NCBI RefSeq assembly: GCF_025857195.1
Contig: NZ_CP109787.1
Location: forward strand, 1,677,501-1,741,500
Origin: Leisingera thetidis
GTDB lineage: Bacteria > Pseudomonadota > Alphaproteobacteria > Rhodobacterales > Rhodobacteraceae
Reading direction: 5' to 3'
DNA length: 64,000 nt
Below, piece by piece: positions 26,044-36,975 of this stretch; the stretch's first letter is position 1, and every line of letters starts with the position of its first letter. The notes under the pieces are model-generated. The model saw only the letters and a program-made list of their open reading frames with translations. It was not told the DNA's origin and made no database searches. Position numbers and translations under genes: made by a program.

Positions 26044-27513
26044 TCAATCCTTCAGGCTCTCTTCGCGCAGGCCGTCGGCCAGCAGGTTCAGACCCAGAAC
26101 CAGCGTCAGGAGGGCAAAGGCAGGCGGCAGCGCCGGGTGCAGATAGATCGACAACAGCTTGCGCCCGTCATTGATGGTCGATCCCCAGTCCGGGCTTTCC
26201 GGCGGCAGGCCGAGGCCGAAGAAGCCCAGCGTACCCAGGAGGATGGTGGTATAGCCGATGCGCAGGCAGAAATCGACGATCAGCGGCCCGCGTGCGTTGG
26301 GCAGGATCTCCCACAGCATGATGTACCAGGGGCCTTCGCCGCGGGTCTGGGCGGCAGCCACATAGTCGCGGGTCTTGATGTCGAGGGTCAGGCCGCGCAC
26401 GATCCGGAACACCGTCGGCGAGTTGACGAACACCACCGAGACGAACACCACCAGGATACCGCCGGGAATGTCGAACATATCCATTGCCCTGGGCAGGCCC
26501 GGGATCTTGAAGCCGGTATTGGTGTTGATCAGGTAGCCGCCGTTGGAGACCAGCTGCAGGTAGAACCAGATGATGGTTCCCAGCACAACCGGCAGCAGCC
26601 AGTTGCGCAGCTTGGGGCGGGTGTAGTAGCGCGAGTTCAGCAGCACCCCGACAAAGATGATCGGGAACACGAACAGCACGATCGCCATGTAGTTCGGCAC
26701 GCCGGTGGCGACGATTTCCGGGGTGACCAGCAGGTAGAACAGCAGGATCACCGGGAAAGCGAGGATCAGGTTCGCCGCAAAGGACAGCACGGTGTCCAGC
26801 TTGCCGCCGTAATAGCCCGCGGGCAGGCCCAGGGTGATGCCGACCATGAAGGCGAACACCGCGGCCATCGGAGCAATCTTGATGACTTCCCAGGCGCCCT
26901 TGACCAGGCGGCTGAAGACGTCGCGCGCCAGGTTGTCGCCGCCCAGAAGGTAATAGGGGTAGTCCGCTTCGGCGGCACCGCGCACCGGGGTTCCGGGGAT
27001 CTTGTTCTTCATGCCCGAGATCTGGGCCAGCGGGTCATGGGTGATGATCATGTCCATGGCGCCGTAGATGCCGGTGAACACCCAGAACATCACCAGGCCG
27101 AAGCCGATCATGCCGATGGGGCTGTCAAACAGCTTGCCATAAAGGCCAAGCCGCCGTTTGAAGCCGATGGAGAAGGCGTAGAGGATCACCAGCGAGATCC
27201 AGACCGGAGACAGCTGATGCGACACGCCGCCGACAATGCCTGCCCTTGTCCCCAAAAAGAGGCCCAGGACAGCATAGGCCAGGACAACGGCGACAAGCGC
27301 GTAGAAAATGTACACGACCGCTGATTTTATTATTGCGTTAAAGGCAGCAGGGCCGGACATCGAGGCGGTATCGCCTTCGACGTTGATCGCTGACACCATT
27401 TCCAGCAGGCCAATCAAGATCCAGATTGCGATTGCGACGGCCAGCAGGCCTGCAACGATCATCAGAACGGGATTCAGAAAGCTGATTGATCCAGTCCAAG
27501 CAAGGGGTTCCAT
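26044..27513 (-). CDS. ABC importer permease (DppC-type) with N-terminal membrane extension
   Basis: The product is about 489 residues, well above the usual 280-320 of DppC-type permeases. The core (about residue 205 to the end) contains the EAA-type loop, PNARGPLIVDFCLRIG, and typical GLGLPPESPDWG near the C-terminus. About 150 extra N-terminal residues hold several additional membrane spans. ATG 27513 has GGGAG about 10 bases upstream; ATG 27522 is too close to that site. The gene starts 15 bases after the DppB-type gene stop. Confidence 0.88.
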   Translation of the reverse strand: MEPLAWTGSISFLNPVLMIVAGLLAVAIAIWILIGLLEMVSAINVEGDTASMSGPAAFNAIIKSAVVYIFYALVAVVLAYAVLGLFLGTRAGIVGGVSHQLSPVWISLVILYAFSIGFKRRLGLYGKLFDSPIGMIGFGLVMFWVFTGIYGAMDMIITHDPLAQISGMKNKIPGTPVRGAAEADYPYYLLGGDNLARDVFSRLVKGAWEVIKIAPMAAVFAFMVGITLGLPAGYYGGKLDTVLSFAANLILAFPVILLFYLLVTPEIVATGVPNYMAIVLFVFPIIFVGVLLNSRYYTRPKLRNWLLPVVLGTIIWFYLQLVSNGGYLINTNTGFKIPGLPRAMDMFDIPGGILVVFVSVVFVNSPTVFRIVRGLTLDIKTRDYVAAAQTRGEGPWYIMLWEILPNARGPLIVDFCLRIGYTTILLGTLGFFGLGLPPESPDWGSTINDGRKLLSIYLHPALPPAFALLTLVLGLNLLADGLREESLKD

Positions 27514-27528
27514 TGTTATCATTCTCCC

Positions 27529-28581
27529 TTACGAAATGCGGATACGCGGGTTCAGGTACACATAGCCGATATCCGAGATCAGCTGGGTGACCAGCACCAC
27601 AACAACTGAGACCACAGAGACGGCCAGCAGCAGTTCAATGTCATTATTGCCGGCAGCTTCCACCAGGATCCAGCCGAAGCCCTTGTAGTTGAACAGGGTC
27701 TCGACGATCACCACACCGTTCAGCAGCCAGGGGAACTGCAGCATGATGACGGTGAAAGGCGCAATCAGCGCATTCCTGAGCGCATGCTTCAGAACGATGT
27801 TGTGAAAGCTCACCCCCTTGAGGCGCGCGGTGCGGATGTATTGCGCCGTCATCACCTCGGTCATCGAGGCGCGAGTCATCCGGGCGATATAGCCCATGCC
27901 GTAGAGCGCAATGGTCAGCACCGGCAGGAAGAAGTTCTCGAAGTTCGGGTTGTCCATCGCCGATGTGGCGGTGCCCTTGAACCATTTCAGCCCGACGGTG
28001 GAGGAGGTGAAAACCGCGATGAAGATAACACCGGACACATATTCGGGCGTTGCCGTGGTCAGGATTGAGGCTGTCGACAGGCTTCGGTCCGTCACCGAGC
28101 CTTCGCGCATCCCCGCCAGGACACCGATCAGCAGCGCCGATGGGATCATCAGCACCAGCACCCAGAACATCAGGCGGCCGGTATTGCCCAGACGCTCTGC
28201 GACGATGGTGGAAACGTCGTCCTTGAAGCGGGTGGAATAGCCCCAGTCGCCCTGCAGAATGCCGCAGAAGGTGGCGGCCTCAGCCGCCGTTTCGGGCGAA
28301 ACGGTGCCGGTCATGCAGCGGCCGGAAACGCCGTCATCGGTCTCGCGGGTCCAGCCGGGCAGGACACCCAGCCATTGGCCGTATTTCGAAACCATGGATC
28401 CGCCATAGCCATTGGCATCCAGCCAGCTGGCCACGGCTTCGTCCGACATCCGGAAGTTGCCTTGGGTTTTGGCGAGTTTCTCAAGGTTTGGGTAGAGGTT
28501 CGTCAGGAAGAACACGATGAACGTCAGGCACAGGGCCGTCAGCAGCATCACGCCCGAGCGTCGGAGAATGAAAAGTCCCAT
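27529..28581 (-). CDS. ABC importer permease (DppB-type)
   Basis: This 350-residue inner-membrane permease is the first transmembrane subunit of the family-5 importer. It has an N-terminal span (MGLFILRRSGVMLLTALCLTF), a periplasmic insert near residues 40-115 with two cysteines (GRCMTG and TFCGILQ) that might pair, the usual WGYS motif, and the cytoplasmic EAA loop (YIRTARLKGVSFHNIVLKHALRNAL, residues about 245-270). It is translated just before the second permease. Confidence 0.92.
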   Translation of the reverse strand: MGLFILRRSGVMLLTALCLTFIVFFLTNLYPNLEKLAKTQGNFRMSDEAVASWLDANGYGGSMVSKYGQWLGVLPGWTRETDDGVSGRCMTGTVSPETAAEAATFCGILQGDWGYSTRFKDDVSTIVAERLGNTGRLMFWVLVLMIPSALLIGVLAGMREGSVTDRSLSTASILTTATPEYVSGVIFIAVFTSSTVGLKWFKGTATSAMDNPNFENFFLPVLTIALYGMGYIARMTRASMTEVMTAQYIRTARLKGVSFHNIVLKHALRNALIAPFTVIMLQFPWLLNGVVIVETLFNYKGFGWILVEAAGNNDIELLLAVSVVSVVVVLVTQLISDIGYVYLNPRIRIS

Positions 28582-28651
28582 GGGGTCCCCTGTCAGTCTG
28601 GCGGAACGGACCCGGTTGCAGCTGCGGGTCTCTTATCGTCGGTGCTGGAGT

Positions 28652-28676
28652 GCACCGCCCCGGACGGGGGCGGTGC
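28652..28676 (-). terminator. Intercistronic hairpin between substrate-binding protein and permease genes
   Basis: A perfect 10-bp stem, GCACCGCCCC (28652-28661) with GGGGCGGTGC (28667-28676), lies 29 bases after the stop of the substrate-binding protein gene and has no T run. Such hairpins usually protect the upstream mRNA or cause partial termination, so that binding protein is made in excess of permease. Confidence 0.7.
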
Positions 28677-28705
28677 GTATGCCGGGAGCCTGAAAACGCC
28701 GCTGC

Positions 28706-30370
28706 TCAGGCGGCCCAGCCCCATTTGTAGTGGTGGTGCTCGAAGGAGACGTGCATGTCCGCACCAACAACGCCCTCGCGCATGTGGCGGTACAGCGAAC
28801 GCCAGTAGGGCTGAATGGTTACGCCTTCTTCCTGGATCAGTGCCTGGCCCTTGGCGGAAATCTCCCGGCGCTTGTCGGCGTCAGCGATCGACAGGGCCTC
28901 TTCCAGAAGGGCGTCGAACTCCGGGTTCGACCAGCCGAATTCGTTCCAGGCCTCGCCCGACTTGTAGGCCAGCGCCCAGATCTGCACGCCCAGCGGGCGG
29001 TGGTTCCAGTTGGTCGAGGAGAACGGATATTTCGCCCAGTCGTTCCAGAAGGTGGAGCCGGGCAGAACGGTCCGCTTCACCTTGAAGCCCGCGTCCCGCA
29101 TCTGCGCCGCGACAGCGTCGGTGGTGTTGCGGCGCCAGTCGTCGTCGATCGACAGGATCTCATGCTCGAAATCCATCATGCCGGCTTCTTCCATCAGCGC
29201 GCGGGCGCCTTCGGGATCGACCTTCTGCGGCGGCAGTTCGGCGTATTCCGGGTGGATCGGGCCGACATGGTGGTTTTCAGCCGGTTCGCCGCGGCCGCCA
29301 TAGCCGAGCTCCAGGCAGACCGAGTTGTCGACGGCCATCTGGATCGCCTTGCGGACACGTTTGTCGGCATAGGGCTGCTTGCCGTCGATTTCCGCCAGCT
29401 GGTTGGTGCGGATGACGATCGAGGACATGGTCACAACTTCGGATTTCTTGTAGCCGAGCCCGTCCATCACATCGATGAATTCGCCAACCGATTCATACAG
29501 CATGTCGACTTCATCGGATTCCAGCGCTGCCAGCCAGGACGACGGGTCGGTGCCGAAATCGACATATTCGATGCGGTCCAGCGCGGGCTTGCCGTAAATC
29601 GCCTCACCCCACCAGGTGTGGTCGTCATTGCGTTCGAGCACAGACCGCACGCCGACTTCCAGTTCCGTCAGCAGGAAGGGGCCGGTGCCGACGTTCTGGG
29701 TGAAGTCGTTGGTCTGGAAGGAGGAATGAACGATGGCCGCCGGGTAGTCCGACATGCCTGCGATCAGCGAGATGTCGGAGACCGGCAGGTTCAGTTTCAC
29801 GGTGTGGCTGTCGACAACTTCGATGCCGCCTTCCACAGCCTGGCCGGTTTCGGTATCAATCAGCGTTGCGAAACGGCCGGCCATGGAATTGCCTTCCAGG
29901 CTTTTGTCGCACCAGCCCGCGATGTTGCGGGCCACGTCTTCAGCGGTGAAATCGTCGCCGTTGTTCCATTTCACGCCCTGGCGGACATTCAGGGTGTAAA
30001 CGGTGGCGTCTTCGTTGATTTCCCAGCTTTCCAGCAGCATCCCGGTGAAGGAGCCGTCGTTGTTGTATTCCACCAAGTATTCGATGGTGCCGCGGGTCTT
30101 GTTGGCCATCTGCGACCAGTCAAAGGTGCGCGGGTCCTTCAGCGGGCGGACTTCGGTCTGAACACGCAGGGTGCCGCCCTGCTTCTTTTCCTCAGCGGCC
30201 TTTGCGGGGGCAGCCATGCCGATCATGCCATAGGCGGCTGCGGCGGTGACACCGAGTGAGGTGGCGCGGGTCAGGAACTCCCGGCGGTCGAGCTTGCCGT
30301 CCAGCACTTCCTTGGCGTGCATCTTGGCGGCCCAGTGTACCGGTGCTCCATTGATGGTGTCTTTGGTCAT
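28706..30370 (-). CDS. Family-5 ABC importer substrate-binding protein (Tat-exported)
   Basis: The 554-residue periplasmic binding protein starts at ATG 30370 after a GGGAGA site. It has a long N-region and then a twin-arginine signal (DRREFLTRA at about 29-37 plus hydrophobic stretch, APAKA cleavage). The mature part matches SBP_bac_5: [37 protein letters not shown] and FTAEDV. It belongs to the peptide/opine/nickel group, and the ligand cannot be read from sequence. It heads a four-gene importer operon with two permeases and a fused ATPase. Confidence 0.9.
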   Translation of the reverse strand: MTKDTINGAPVHWAAKMHAKEVLDGKLDRREFLTRATSLGVTAAAAYGMIGMAAPAKAAEEKKQGGTLRVQTEVRPLKDPRTFDWSQMANKTRGTIEYLVEYNNDGSFTGMLLESWEINEDATVYTLNVRQGVKWNNGDDFTAEDVARNIAGWCDKSLEGNSMAGRFATLIDTETGQAVEGGIEVVDSHTVKLNLPVSDISLIAGMSDYPAAIVHSSFQTNDFTQNVGTGPFLLTELEVGVRSVLERNDDHTWWGEAIYGKPALDRIEYVDFGTDPSSWLAALESDEVDMLYESVGEFIDVMDGLGYKKSEVVTMSSIVIRTNQLAEIDGKQPYADKRVRKAIQMAVDNSVCLELGYGGRGEPAENHHVGPIHPEYAELPPQKVDPEGARALMEEAGMMDFEHEILSIDDDWRRNTTDAVAAQMRDAGFKVKRTVLPGSTFWNDWAKYPFSSTNWNHRPLGVQIWALAYKSGEAWNEFGWSNPEFDALLEEALSIADADKRREISAKGQALIQEEGVTIQPYWRSLYRHMREGVVGADMHVSFEHHHYKWGWAA

Positions 30371-30671
30371 GTAGGTCTCCCTGTTGTACCGTTCGGTATT
30401 ATTGTCTTGCGAAACGGGTATTGGCCCAGCGGCTGGCCGGGCGCTTGTCATTGGTGTTTCGGATTAAAGTTTCCCCATGCCCTCATTCGGGCAGAGATAA
30501 AGCATTTCGTCAATGCACAGTTTCGGCGTTTGGAGGTAAAAATACGACATTTTCACGCTCGATTTTTCAAATCAAAATGGAATGCAGCGGCATACTGTTC
30601 AAAACTGCCCAGTAATCGGGCGGATTCGTGCGGCGCACCGGGTGACGGCAAGAAACTGCTGGCGGATCAAT
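30371..30671. other. Promoter region of the ABC importer operon
   Basis: About 300 bases separate the importer operon from the AraC-type gene; both are on the minus strand. The part near 30530-30600 is distinctly AT-rich for this genome. I find no unambiguous -35/-10 pair, terminator or small ORF. Operators for the neighbouring regulator could lie here. Confidence 0.4.
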
Positions 30672-31484
30672 CTATTGCGATCTGGACCGAGCCATCTTGC
30701 GCAGTCCGCTCGGGGTCAGCCCGGTGTGCTGGCTGATGAACCGGGTGAAATAGGCGGCACTGCCGAACCCCAACTGGGCGGCGATGTCGCGAATGGGCAG
30801 CTCGGACGAGATCAGCAGCGTGCGCGCGGCATGCAGCTGGCGCTCGGTCAGCAGGGATGCGGCGGTCTTGCCGGTCTCGGCCTTGCAGACCCGCGTCAGA
30901 TGGGTCGGCGTCACCTTCAGGGCGGCGGCATGATCGGCCATGCTGGACTGGGGGCTGTGCAATTCGGCGATGCGCAGGCAGTAGGCCTGGCACAAACGCC
31001 GCGCGGCAGTCGGCCGGCCAGTCCGGACGGGTGTTTCAGATTGCCGGTGCAACGCGATGGCGGCCAGCTCGCAATGGGCTTGAACGGAGCGGCGCCAGAG
31101 CGGCGCCTGCGCATTCTGCTCGCGGCTGATGGCTTCAAACAAAGCGGTCAGGGCAGCCTGGTCCTGCAGGCTGGCAAACCGTTTCTGAACGGGCGCGCCG
31201 GGAAAGGGCTGCGGCAGGGGGCCAGTCATCGTCAGCACCTGGCCCAGGCACTGGCGGGTGAAATCAGCGGACCACAGCGTTCCGGCCGGAATGAAGATCG
31301 CACTGTGCAGGCCAAAGCCGCGCTGTTCGCCATTGAGGCTGATGCGGCCCTGGCCGCGCGTGATCCAGATCAGCAGATGTTCGCGGCGAGTATGCGCCAG
31401 CCTGGTCTGCCAGACGCCGTCGGGGGCAAGCCTGGACAATGGGGCGGCTTGTATTTCGACGGCAAGGTTTTGGTCAAATGGCAT
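30672..31484 (-). CDS. AraC-family transcriptional regulator
   Basis: The product is about 270 residues: an N-terminal cupin-like sensing domain (HTRREHLLIWITRGQG) and a C-terminal pair of helix-turn-helix motifs (SSMADHAAALKVTPTHLTRV and LPIRDIAAQLGFGSAAYFTR...TGLTPSGLRK). The frame continues to 31661, into miaA. I prefer ATG 31484 (MPFDQN) for domain length, but no clear ribosome site decides between it and 31532. It lies directly upstream of the ABC importer on the same strand and is a plausible regulator of it. Confidence 0.82.
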   Translation of the reverse strand: MPFDQNLAVEIQAAPLSRLAPDGVWQTRLAHTRREHLLIWITRGQGRISLNGEQRGFGLHSAIFIPAGTLWSADFTRQCLGQVLTMTGPLPQPFPGAPVQKRFASLQDQAALTALFEAISREQNAQAPLWRRSVQAHCELAAIALHRQSETPVRTGRPTAARRLCQAYCLRIAELHSPQSSMADHAAALKVTPTHLTRVCKAETGKTAASLLTERQLHAARTLLISSELPIRDIAAQLGFGSAAYFTRFISQHTGLTPSGLRKMARSRSQ

Positions 31485-31636
31485 CAGCTGACTTGGGCCG
31501 CAGGGAACAAAAATATTGCCGCACCAGCGCATGAAACGCTGATTCTGGCAAGTTTTTGCCGAGCAAAGCGGAAAAGGCTTAAACTTTTCCAGATGTATCC
31601 CGGACCAGATGTATCCCGGAATGGCGGCGCGGGTTC

Positions 31637-32497
31637 TCAGGCCAGGTCCACCTGGTGCCAATCCTTCATGCGGGCGCGGAACCAGCTGCGCTGCCGTTTG
31701 GCAAACTGCCGGGTGGCGATGGCGGCGCGTTCTTCCGCCTCCTCCAGCGTCGACCGGCCGGTGGCATAGTCCATCAGTTCCGGCACGCCGATCGCCTTGC
31801 AGGAGGGCAGGGCGGGGTCGTAGCGGTCCCGCATCGCCTCGATCTCGGCCATGGCGCCCAGGTCCAGCATCAGGCCGAAGCGTTTGCGGATGCGGGCCTC
31901 GAGCCAGGATTTCTCCGAATTCAGAACCATAGCGGTACAGTTTTTCAGCGGCAGTGCCGGTGCTGGCGTGCCATCCTGCCAGCCGGCCAGCGGGCGGCCG
32001 GTGGCTTTCAGCACTTCCCAGGCCCGCTGCACCCTGGCACGGTTCCGCAAGTCGATACGGGCGGCGGTTTCCGGATCGAGCCCGGCCTTGAGCGCTTCAA
32101 GCGAAAGCCGGTCTCCCTCGGCCCGGACCGCAGGCGGGGTGGGCGGGATTTCGGCCATGCCTTCGGTCAGCGCGGTAAAATAGAGGCCGGTGCCGCCAAC
32201 GATGATCACCCGCTCCGGTCCGTTCAGCAGCGGCAGCACCTCGCGCAGCCAATGGCCGGCGGAGTATTCGGCGTCAAAAGCAACATGGCCATAGAGCGCA
32301 TGCGGCGCCCGGGCCTCTTCCTCGGCCGAGGGGCGGGCGGTGATCACCCGCCAGCAGCTGTAGACCTGGCTGGCATCGGCATTGACGATGATCCCGCCCT
32401 GGCGCTCGGCTATCTCCAGCGCCAGCGCCGATTTTCCCGAGGCGGTGGGGCCTGCAATCAGCACAGGCAGATCCGGGTCGATGTCAGGCAGGTTCAT
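31637..32497 (-). CDS. miaA: tRNA dimethylallyltransferase MiaA
   Basis: MiaA adds a dimethylallyl group to A37 of tRNAs reading codons that start with U. The 286-residue protein has the P-loop [13 protein letters not shown] (about 17-29), [21 protein letters not shown] and the RRRF-like [14 protein letters not shown] segment. ATG 32497 is preferred over a TTG at 32518. Dimethylallyl diphosphate comes from the MEP pathway, whose dxr gene is also in this window. Confidence 0.93.
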   Translation of the reverse strand: MNLPDIDPDLPVLIAGPTASGKSALALEIAERQGGIIVNADASQVYSCWRVITARPSAEEEARAPHALYGHVAFDAEYSAGHWLREVLPLLNGPERVIIVGGTGLYFTALTEGMAEIPPTPPAVRAEGDRLSLEALKAGLDPETAARIDLRNRARVQRAWEVLKATGRPLAGWQDGTPAPALPLKNCTAMVLNSEKSWLEARIRKRFGLMLDLGAMAEIEAMRDRYDPALPSCKAIGVPELMDYATGRSTLEEAEERAAIATRQFAKRQRSWFRARMKDWHQVDLA

Positions 32498-32625
32498 GCG
32501 GGTTTGATCCGTCTCCAAGGCCAGTTCCGCAAATCTCGGCGGAAACCGCGCTGCGCGGATTGAAACCGGCAGCGAATTGCTTCATTTTGCGCGCAAACTA
32601 ACCCTCACATCTTCTGGAGCGCAAC

Positions 32626-33375
32626 ATGCCTCAACCGCAAGACAAGCCGGAGCTGCATCCGGCCGCCGCCTATAAACGCGTCATGCTGAAAATTTCCGGC
32701 GAGGCGCTGATGGGGGATCAGGGGTACGGCCTGCATCCGCCGACCGTGCAGCGCATCGCCCGCGAAGTGAAGTCCGTGCAGGAAATGGGTGTCGAGATCT
32801 GCATGGTGATCGGCGGCGGCAACATCTTCCGCGGGCTCTCGGGCTCGGCGCAGGGGATGGAGCGCACCACCGCAGACTACATGGGGATGCTGGCAACAGT
32901 GATGAATGCGCTGGCGATGCAGTCGGCGCTGGAAGGGCTGGGCGTGTTCACCCGGGTGATTTCCGCGATCCGCATGGATGAGGTGGCAGAGCCCTACATC
33001 CGCCGCCGCGCCGTGCGCCACCTGGAGAAGAAGCGGGTCTGCATCTTTGCGGCCGGCACCGGCAACCCCTATTTCACCACCGACACCGCGGCGACCCTGC
33101 GGGCCAATGAGATGGCCTGCGAGGCGATCTTCATGGGCAAGAACGGCGTCGACGGCGTCTATGACAAGGACCCGAAGGTCCACGCCGATGCGGTCCGCTA
33201 TGACGAGATCAGCTATGACGATGTCTTTGCCAAGCGGCTGAAGGTGATGGATGCCTCCGCCATTGCCCTGGCACGCGACAACAACCTGCCGCTGATCGTC
33301 TTTCCGCTGGATGAGCCGGGCGGCTTCCGCGGCATCCTGTCTGGCAAGGGGACCTACACCAAGGTTCAGGGATGA
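32626..33375 (+). CDS. pyrH: UMP kinase PyrH
   Basis: PyrH phosphorylates UMP to UDP. The 249-residue amino-acid-kinase fold shows [14 protein letters not shown] (about 17-30), [10 protein letters not shown] (about 61-70), [13 protein letters not shown] and [13 protein letters not shown] ribosome site (CTGGAG) precedes the ATG. A strong terminator follows, so frr is probably expressed from its own promoter although the two are usually neighbours. Confidence 0.96.
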   Translation: MPQPQDKPELHPAAAYKRVMLKISGEALMGDQGYGLHPPTVQRIAREVKSVQEMGVEICMVIGGGNIFRGLSGSAQGMERTTADYMGMLATVMNALAMQSALEGLGVFTRVISAIRMDEVAEPYIRRRAVRHLEKKRVCIFAAGTGNPYFTTDTAATLRANEMACEAIFMGKNGVDGVYDKDPKVHADAVRYDEISYDDVFAKRLKVMDASAIALARDNNLPLIVFPLDEPGGFRGILSGKGTYTKVQG

Positions 33376-33400
33376 GCGCCGGCCAGGCATGCGGAATGCG

Positions 33401-33430
33401 CGCGGGCCTGATCCGGGGCCCGCGGTTTTT
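33401..33430 (+). terminator. Terminator of pyrH
   Basis: CGCGGGCC (33401-33408) pairs with GGCCCGCG (33417-33424) and is followed by GTTTTT. The remaining 240 bases up to frr hold no gene that I can support and presumably contain the frr promoter. Confidence 0.8.
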
Positions 33431-33671
33431 GCGCGGCCGTCGGAGACTGCCTGTCCGCCGGCTTGCGCAGGCCGCTTTCTGTTTCCGCGCCGCCGCAGCA
33501 ATTGCAGGAAAACCGCGGCGGGCGGACTAAGTTCTTGAATGCGGGAGCAGGAACCCGTGCGCCGCTGTGCACAGGGCGCCGCGGTAAATCCTCCCCATGA
33601 TCGCTATACATCAGCCTTCCAATGGCTTATGAGCCAGAAGAAGACCGCCTCAGATAAGGGGAGAGAGCAGC

Positions 33672-34235
33672 ATGTCTGATGAATTTGAACTGGATACCGA
33701 TGATCTGAAACGCCGCATGGACGGCGCGATGGCCAATCTGCGCACCGAATTTGCCTCCTTGCGCACCGGCCGCGCCTCCGCCTCGATGCTGGAGCCGGTG
33801 ATGGTCGATGCCTATGGATCGCCGACTCCGATCAACCAGGTCGGCACCGTGAACGTGCCGGAACCGCGCATGGTCACCATCAACGTCTGGGACAAGGGCC
33901 TGGTCGGAAAGGTCGAGAAGGCAATCCGCGAATCCGGCCTCGGCATCAACCCGCAGCTCAACGGCACCATCATCATGCTGCCGATCCCGGAGCTGAACGA
34001 GGAACGCCGCCGCGAGCTGACCAAGGTGGCCGGCCAGTATGCCGAGCACGCCCGTGTGTCGATCCGCAACGTGCGCCGCGACGGCATGGACCAGATCAAG
34101 AAGGCCAAGGCCGACGGCATGTCGGAAGACGATCAGAAGTTCTGGGAAGCCGAGGTGCAGGAGCTGACCGACAAGATGATCAAGGTTGTGGATGACGCGC
34201 TTGAGCACAAGCAAGCCGAAATCATGCAGGTCTGA
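33672..34235 (+). CDS. frr: Ribosome recycling factor
   Basis: Frr splits the post-termination ribosome together with EF-G. The 187-residue length is typical. Motifs include [20 protein letters not shown], the conserved TINVWDKG and IRNVRRDG near residues 132-139, with a long C-terminal helix ([17 protein letters not shown]). It is followed 9 bases later by uppS, so the two probably share a transcript. Confidence 0.96.
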   Translation: MSDEFELDTDDLKRRMDGAMANLRTEFASLRTGRASASMLEPVMVDAYGSPTPINQVGTVNVPEPRMVTINVWDKGLVGKVEKAIRESGLGINPQLNGTIIMLPIPELNEERRRELTKVAGQYAEHARVSIRNVRRDGMDQIKKAKADGMSEDDQKFWEAEVQELTDKMIKVVDDALEHKQAEIMQV

Positions 34236-34244
34236 CGGCGCATC

Positions 34245-34999
<755 letters not shown>

Positions 35000-35003
<4 letters not shown>

Positions 35004-35782
35004 GCGCTGCCAGGGGCCGCTGGGCCGATCTGCTGCCGCGGGTGCTGTCCGCCGTGGTCATGGTGGCGGTCGGCGGCTATGCGGTCTGGACCGGCGGGCT
35101 GGTCTTTGACGTGATGATCGCGCTGTGCTGCGGCGGCATGGTCTGGGAACTGGTGCGGATGCTGGAACCTGCGCGCAGCGGCACCGCGCTGCAGCTGGGC
35201 GCGGTCTCGGGCGCGGCGGTGCTGCTGGCGTCGCTCTTGCCGGTTTTCTGGGTGCTGCCGGTGCTGGCGGCGCCTGTGGCGGCCGGGTTCGGCCAGATCA
35301 GTGATCGGCGGCAGTATTTCACCGGCTTTGCCCTGTGGGTGCTGCTGGCCGGCTTTGGCTTCATCTGGCTGCGCGGCCAGCCTGAAATGGGCCTGCCGTG
35401 GATGCTGTGGCTGATCGGCATTGTGGTGGTGACCGATGTGGCGGGCTATTTTGCGGGCAAGATCATCGGCGGGCCGAAGTTCTGGCCGCGGGTCAGCCCC
35501 AAGAAGACCTGGAGCGGCACTGCTTCCGGCTGGCTGGCGGCCGCCTTTCTGGGCGCGGTCTTTGCCTCCCAGATGGGGCTGGGTTTCGGCATCGTGGTGC
35601 TGTCGGTGCTGTTGTCGATGGCCAGCCAGGCGGGCGACGTGGCGGAAAGCGCGCTGAAGCGGATGACGGGCGTCAAGGATTCCAGTGCGCTCATTCCCGG
35701 CCATGGCGGGCTGTTCGACCGCTTTGACGGGATGCTGGGTGCGGCGGCCATGTTCCTGGCCGTGACCGCCATCTGGGGATAA
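35000..35782 (+). CDS. cdsA: Phosphatidate cytidylyltransferase CdsA
   Basis: CdsA makes CDP-diacylglycerol, the precursor of phosphatidylserine, phosphatidylglycerol and cardiolipin. The 260-residue inner-membrane protein has about seven hydrophobic spans and the C-terminal CDS signature around VSPKKTWSG, with ESALKRMTGVKDSSALIPGHGG split across about residues 215-236. ATG 35000 overlaps the uppS stop. The phospholipid gene psd lies at 58216. Confidence 0.94.
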
Positions 35783-35798
35783 CCAGTCAGGAAGTACC

Positions 35799-36971
35799 AT
35801 GCGGAAAGTTTCGATCTTCGGCGCCACCGGGTCGATCGGCCAGAACACCATCGACCTGATCCGGCGCGTGCCGGAGGCTTATGGCGTGGTGGCCCTGACC
35901 GGCGGCGCCAATATCGCGCGGCTGGCGGAAGATGCGATTGCGCTGCGGGCAGAGGTGGCGGTCACCGCCTATGAGGACCGCTTGCCGGAGCTGCGCGCGG
36001 CGCTGGCGGGGTCGGGCGTGGAAGCCGCGGCCGGGCAGGCAGCCCTGACCGAAGCCGCGGCGCGGCCTGCCGACTGGATCATGTCGGCGATTGTCGGCGC
36101 GGCGGGGCTGGCGCCCGGTCTGGAAGCGCTGAAGCACGGCAGCACCCTGGCGCTGGCCAACAAGGAATCGCTGGTCTGCGCGGGCAAGCTGCTGTTGCAG
36201 ACGGCTGAGAAGCATGGCGCCCGGCTGCTGCCGGTGGACAGCGAGCATTCGGCGGTGTTCCAGGGCCTGGCGGGCGAGGACATCAACGCGGTCGAGCGGA
36301 TCATCATCACCGCCTCGGGCGGGGCGTTCCGCGACTGGCCGCTGGAAGACTTGCCCAATGCCTCATTGGCGCAGGCGTCGTCGCACCCCAACTGGGACAT
36401 GGGGCAGCGGATTACCATCGATAGCGCGTCCATGTTCAACAAGGCGCTGGAAGTCATTGAAACCCGGGAATACTTTGGTGTCCGTCCGGACCAGATCGAG
36501 GTGCTGGTGCATCCCGAGTCGCTGGTTCATGCGCTGGTCGGCTTCAACGACGGCGCACTGATGGCGCATCTGGGGGCCGCGGACATGCGGCACGCCATCG
36601 GCTACGCGCTGCACTGGCCGGACCGCCAGCATCTGCCGGTGGAACGGCTGGATCTGGCCCGCATCGGCCAGCTGAATTTCCGGGCTCCGGACCCCGCCCG
36701 CTATCCGGCGCTGCGGCTGGCCTATGAGGTGATGGAGCGCGGCGGAATGATGGGGGCGGCCTTCAACGCCGCCAAGGAACAGGCGCTGGATGACTTCATC
36801 GCCGGCCGCATCCGGTTCACCGATATGGCGGCAGTCACCGAGACCGTGCTGGAGCGCCTTGCGGCGGAGAGCGGCCTTATTGATGCTGCAATGACACTTG
36901 ATAACGTGACCCGGGTTGACCATCTCGCCCGGCAACAGGCGGCACAAGCCGCCGAAGAACGCATAGGGTAG
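35799..36971 (+). CDS. dxr: 1-deoxy-D-xylulose 5-phosphate reductoisomerase Dxr
   Basis: Dxr catalyses the first committed step of the MEP isoprenoid pathway, feeding UppS and MiaA. The 390-residue protein has the NADPH motif FGATGSIGQNT (about 6-16), LANKESLVCAG, the metal-site segment LLPVDSEHSAVFQ, and HPNWDMGQRITIDSA. An AGGAAG site precedes the ATG. The gene is tightly packed between cdsA and rseP. Confidence 0.96.
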   Translation: MRKVSIFGATGSIGQNTIDLIRRVPEAYGVVALTGGANIARLAEDAIALRAEVAVTAYEDRLPELRAALAGSGVEAAAGQAALTEAAARPADWIMSAIVGAAGLAPGLEALKHGSTLALANKESLVCAGKLLLQTAEKHGARLLPVDSEHSAVFQGLAGEDINAVERIIITASGGAFRDWPLEDLPNASLAQASSHPNWDMGQRITIDSASMFNKALEVIETREYFGVRPDQIEVLVHPESLVHALVGFNDGALMAHLGAADMRHAIGYALHWPDRQHLPVERLDLARIGQLNFRAPDPARYPALRLAYEVMERGGMMGAAFNAAKEQALDDFIAGRIRFTDMAAVTETVLERLAAESGLIDAAMTLDNVTRVDHLARQQAAQAAEERIG

Positions 36972-36975
36972 ATCT

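Noticed and set aside
23809..27324. 1171-codon plus-strand ORF
   Set aside because: It is antisense to the ABC ATPase and permease. High third-position G+C leaves it open; the product is His/Gln/Arg-rich and matches no fold.
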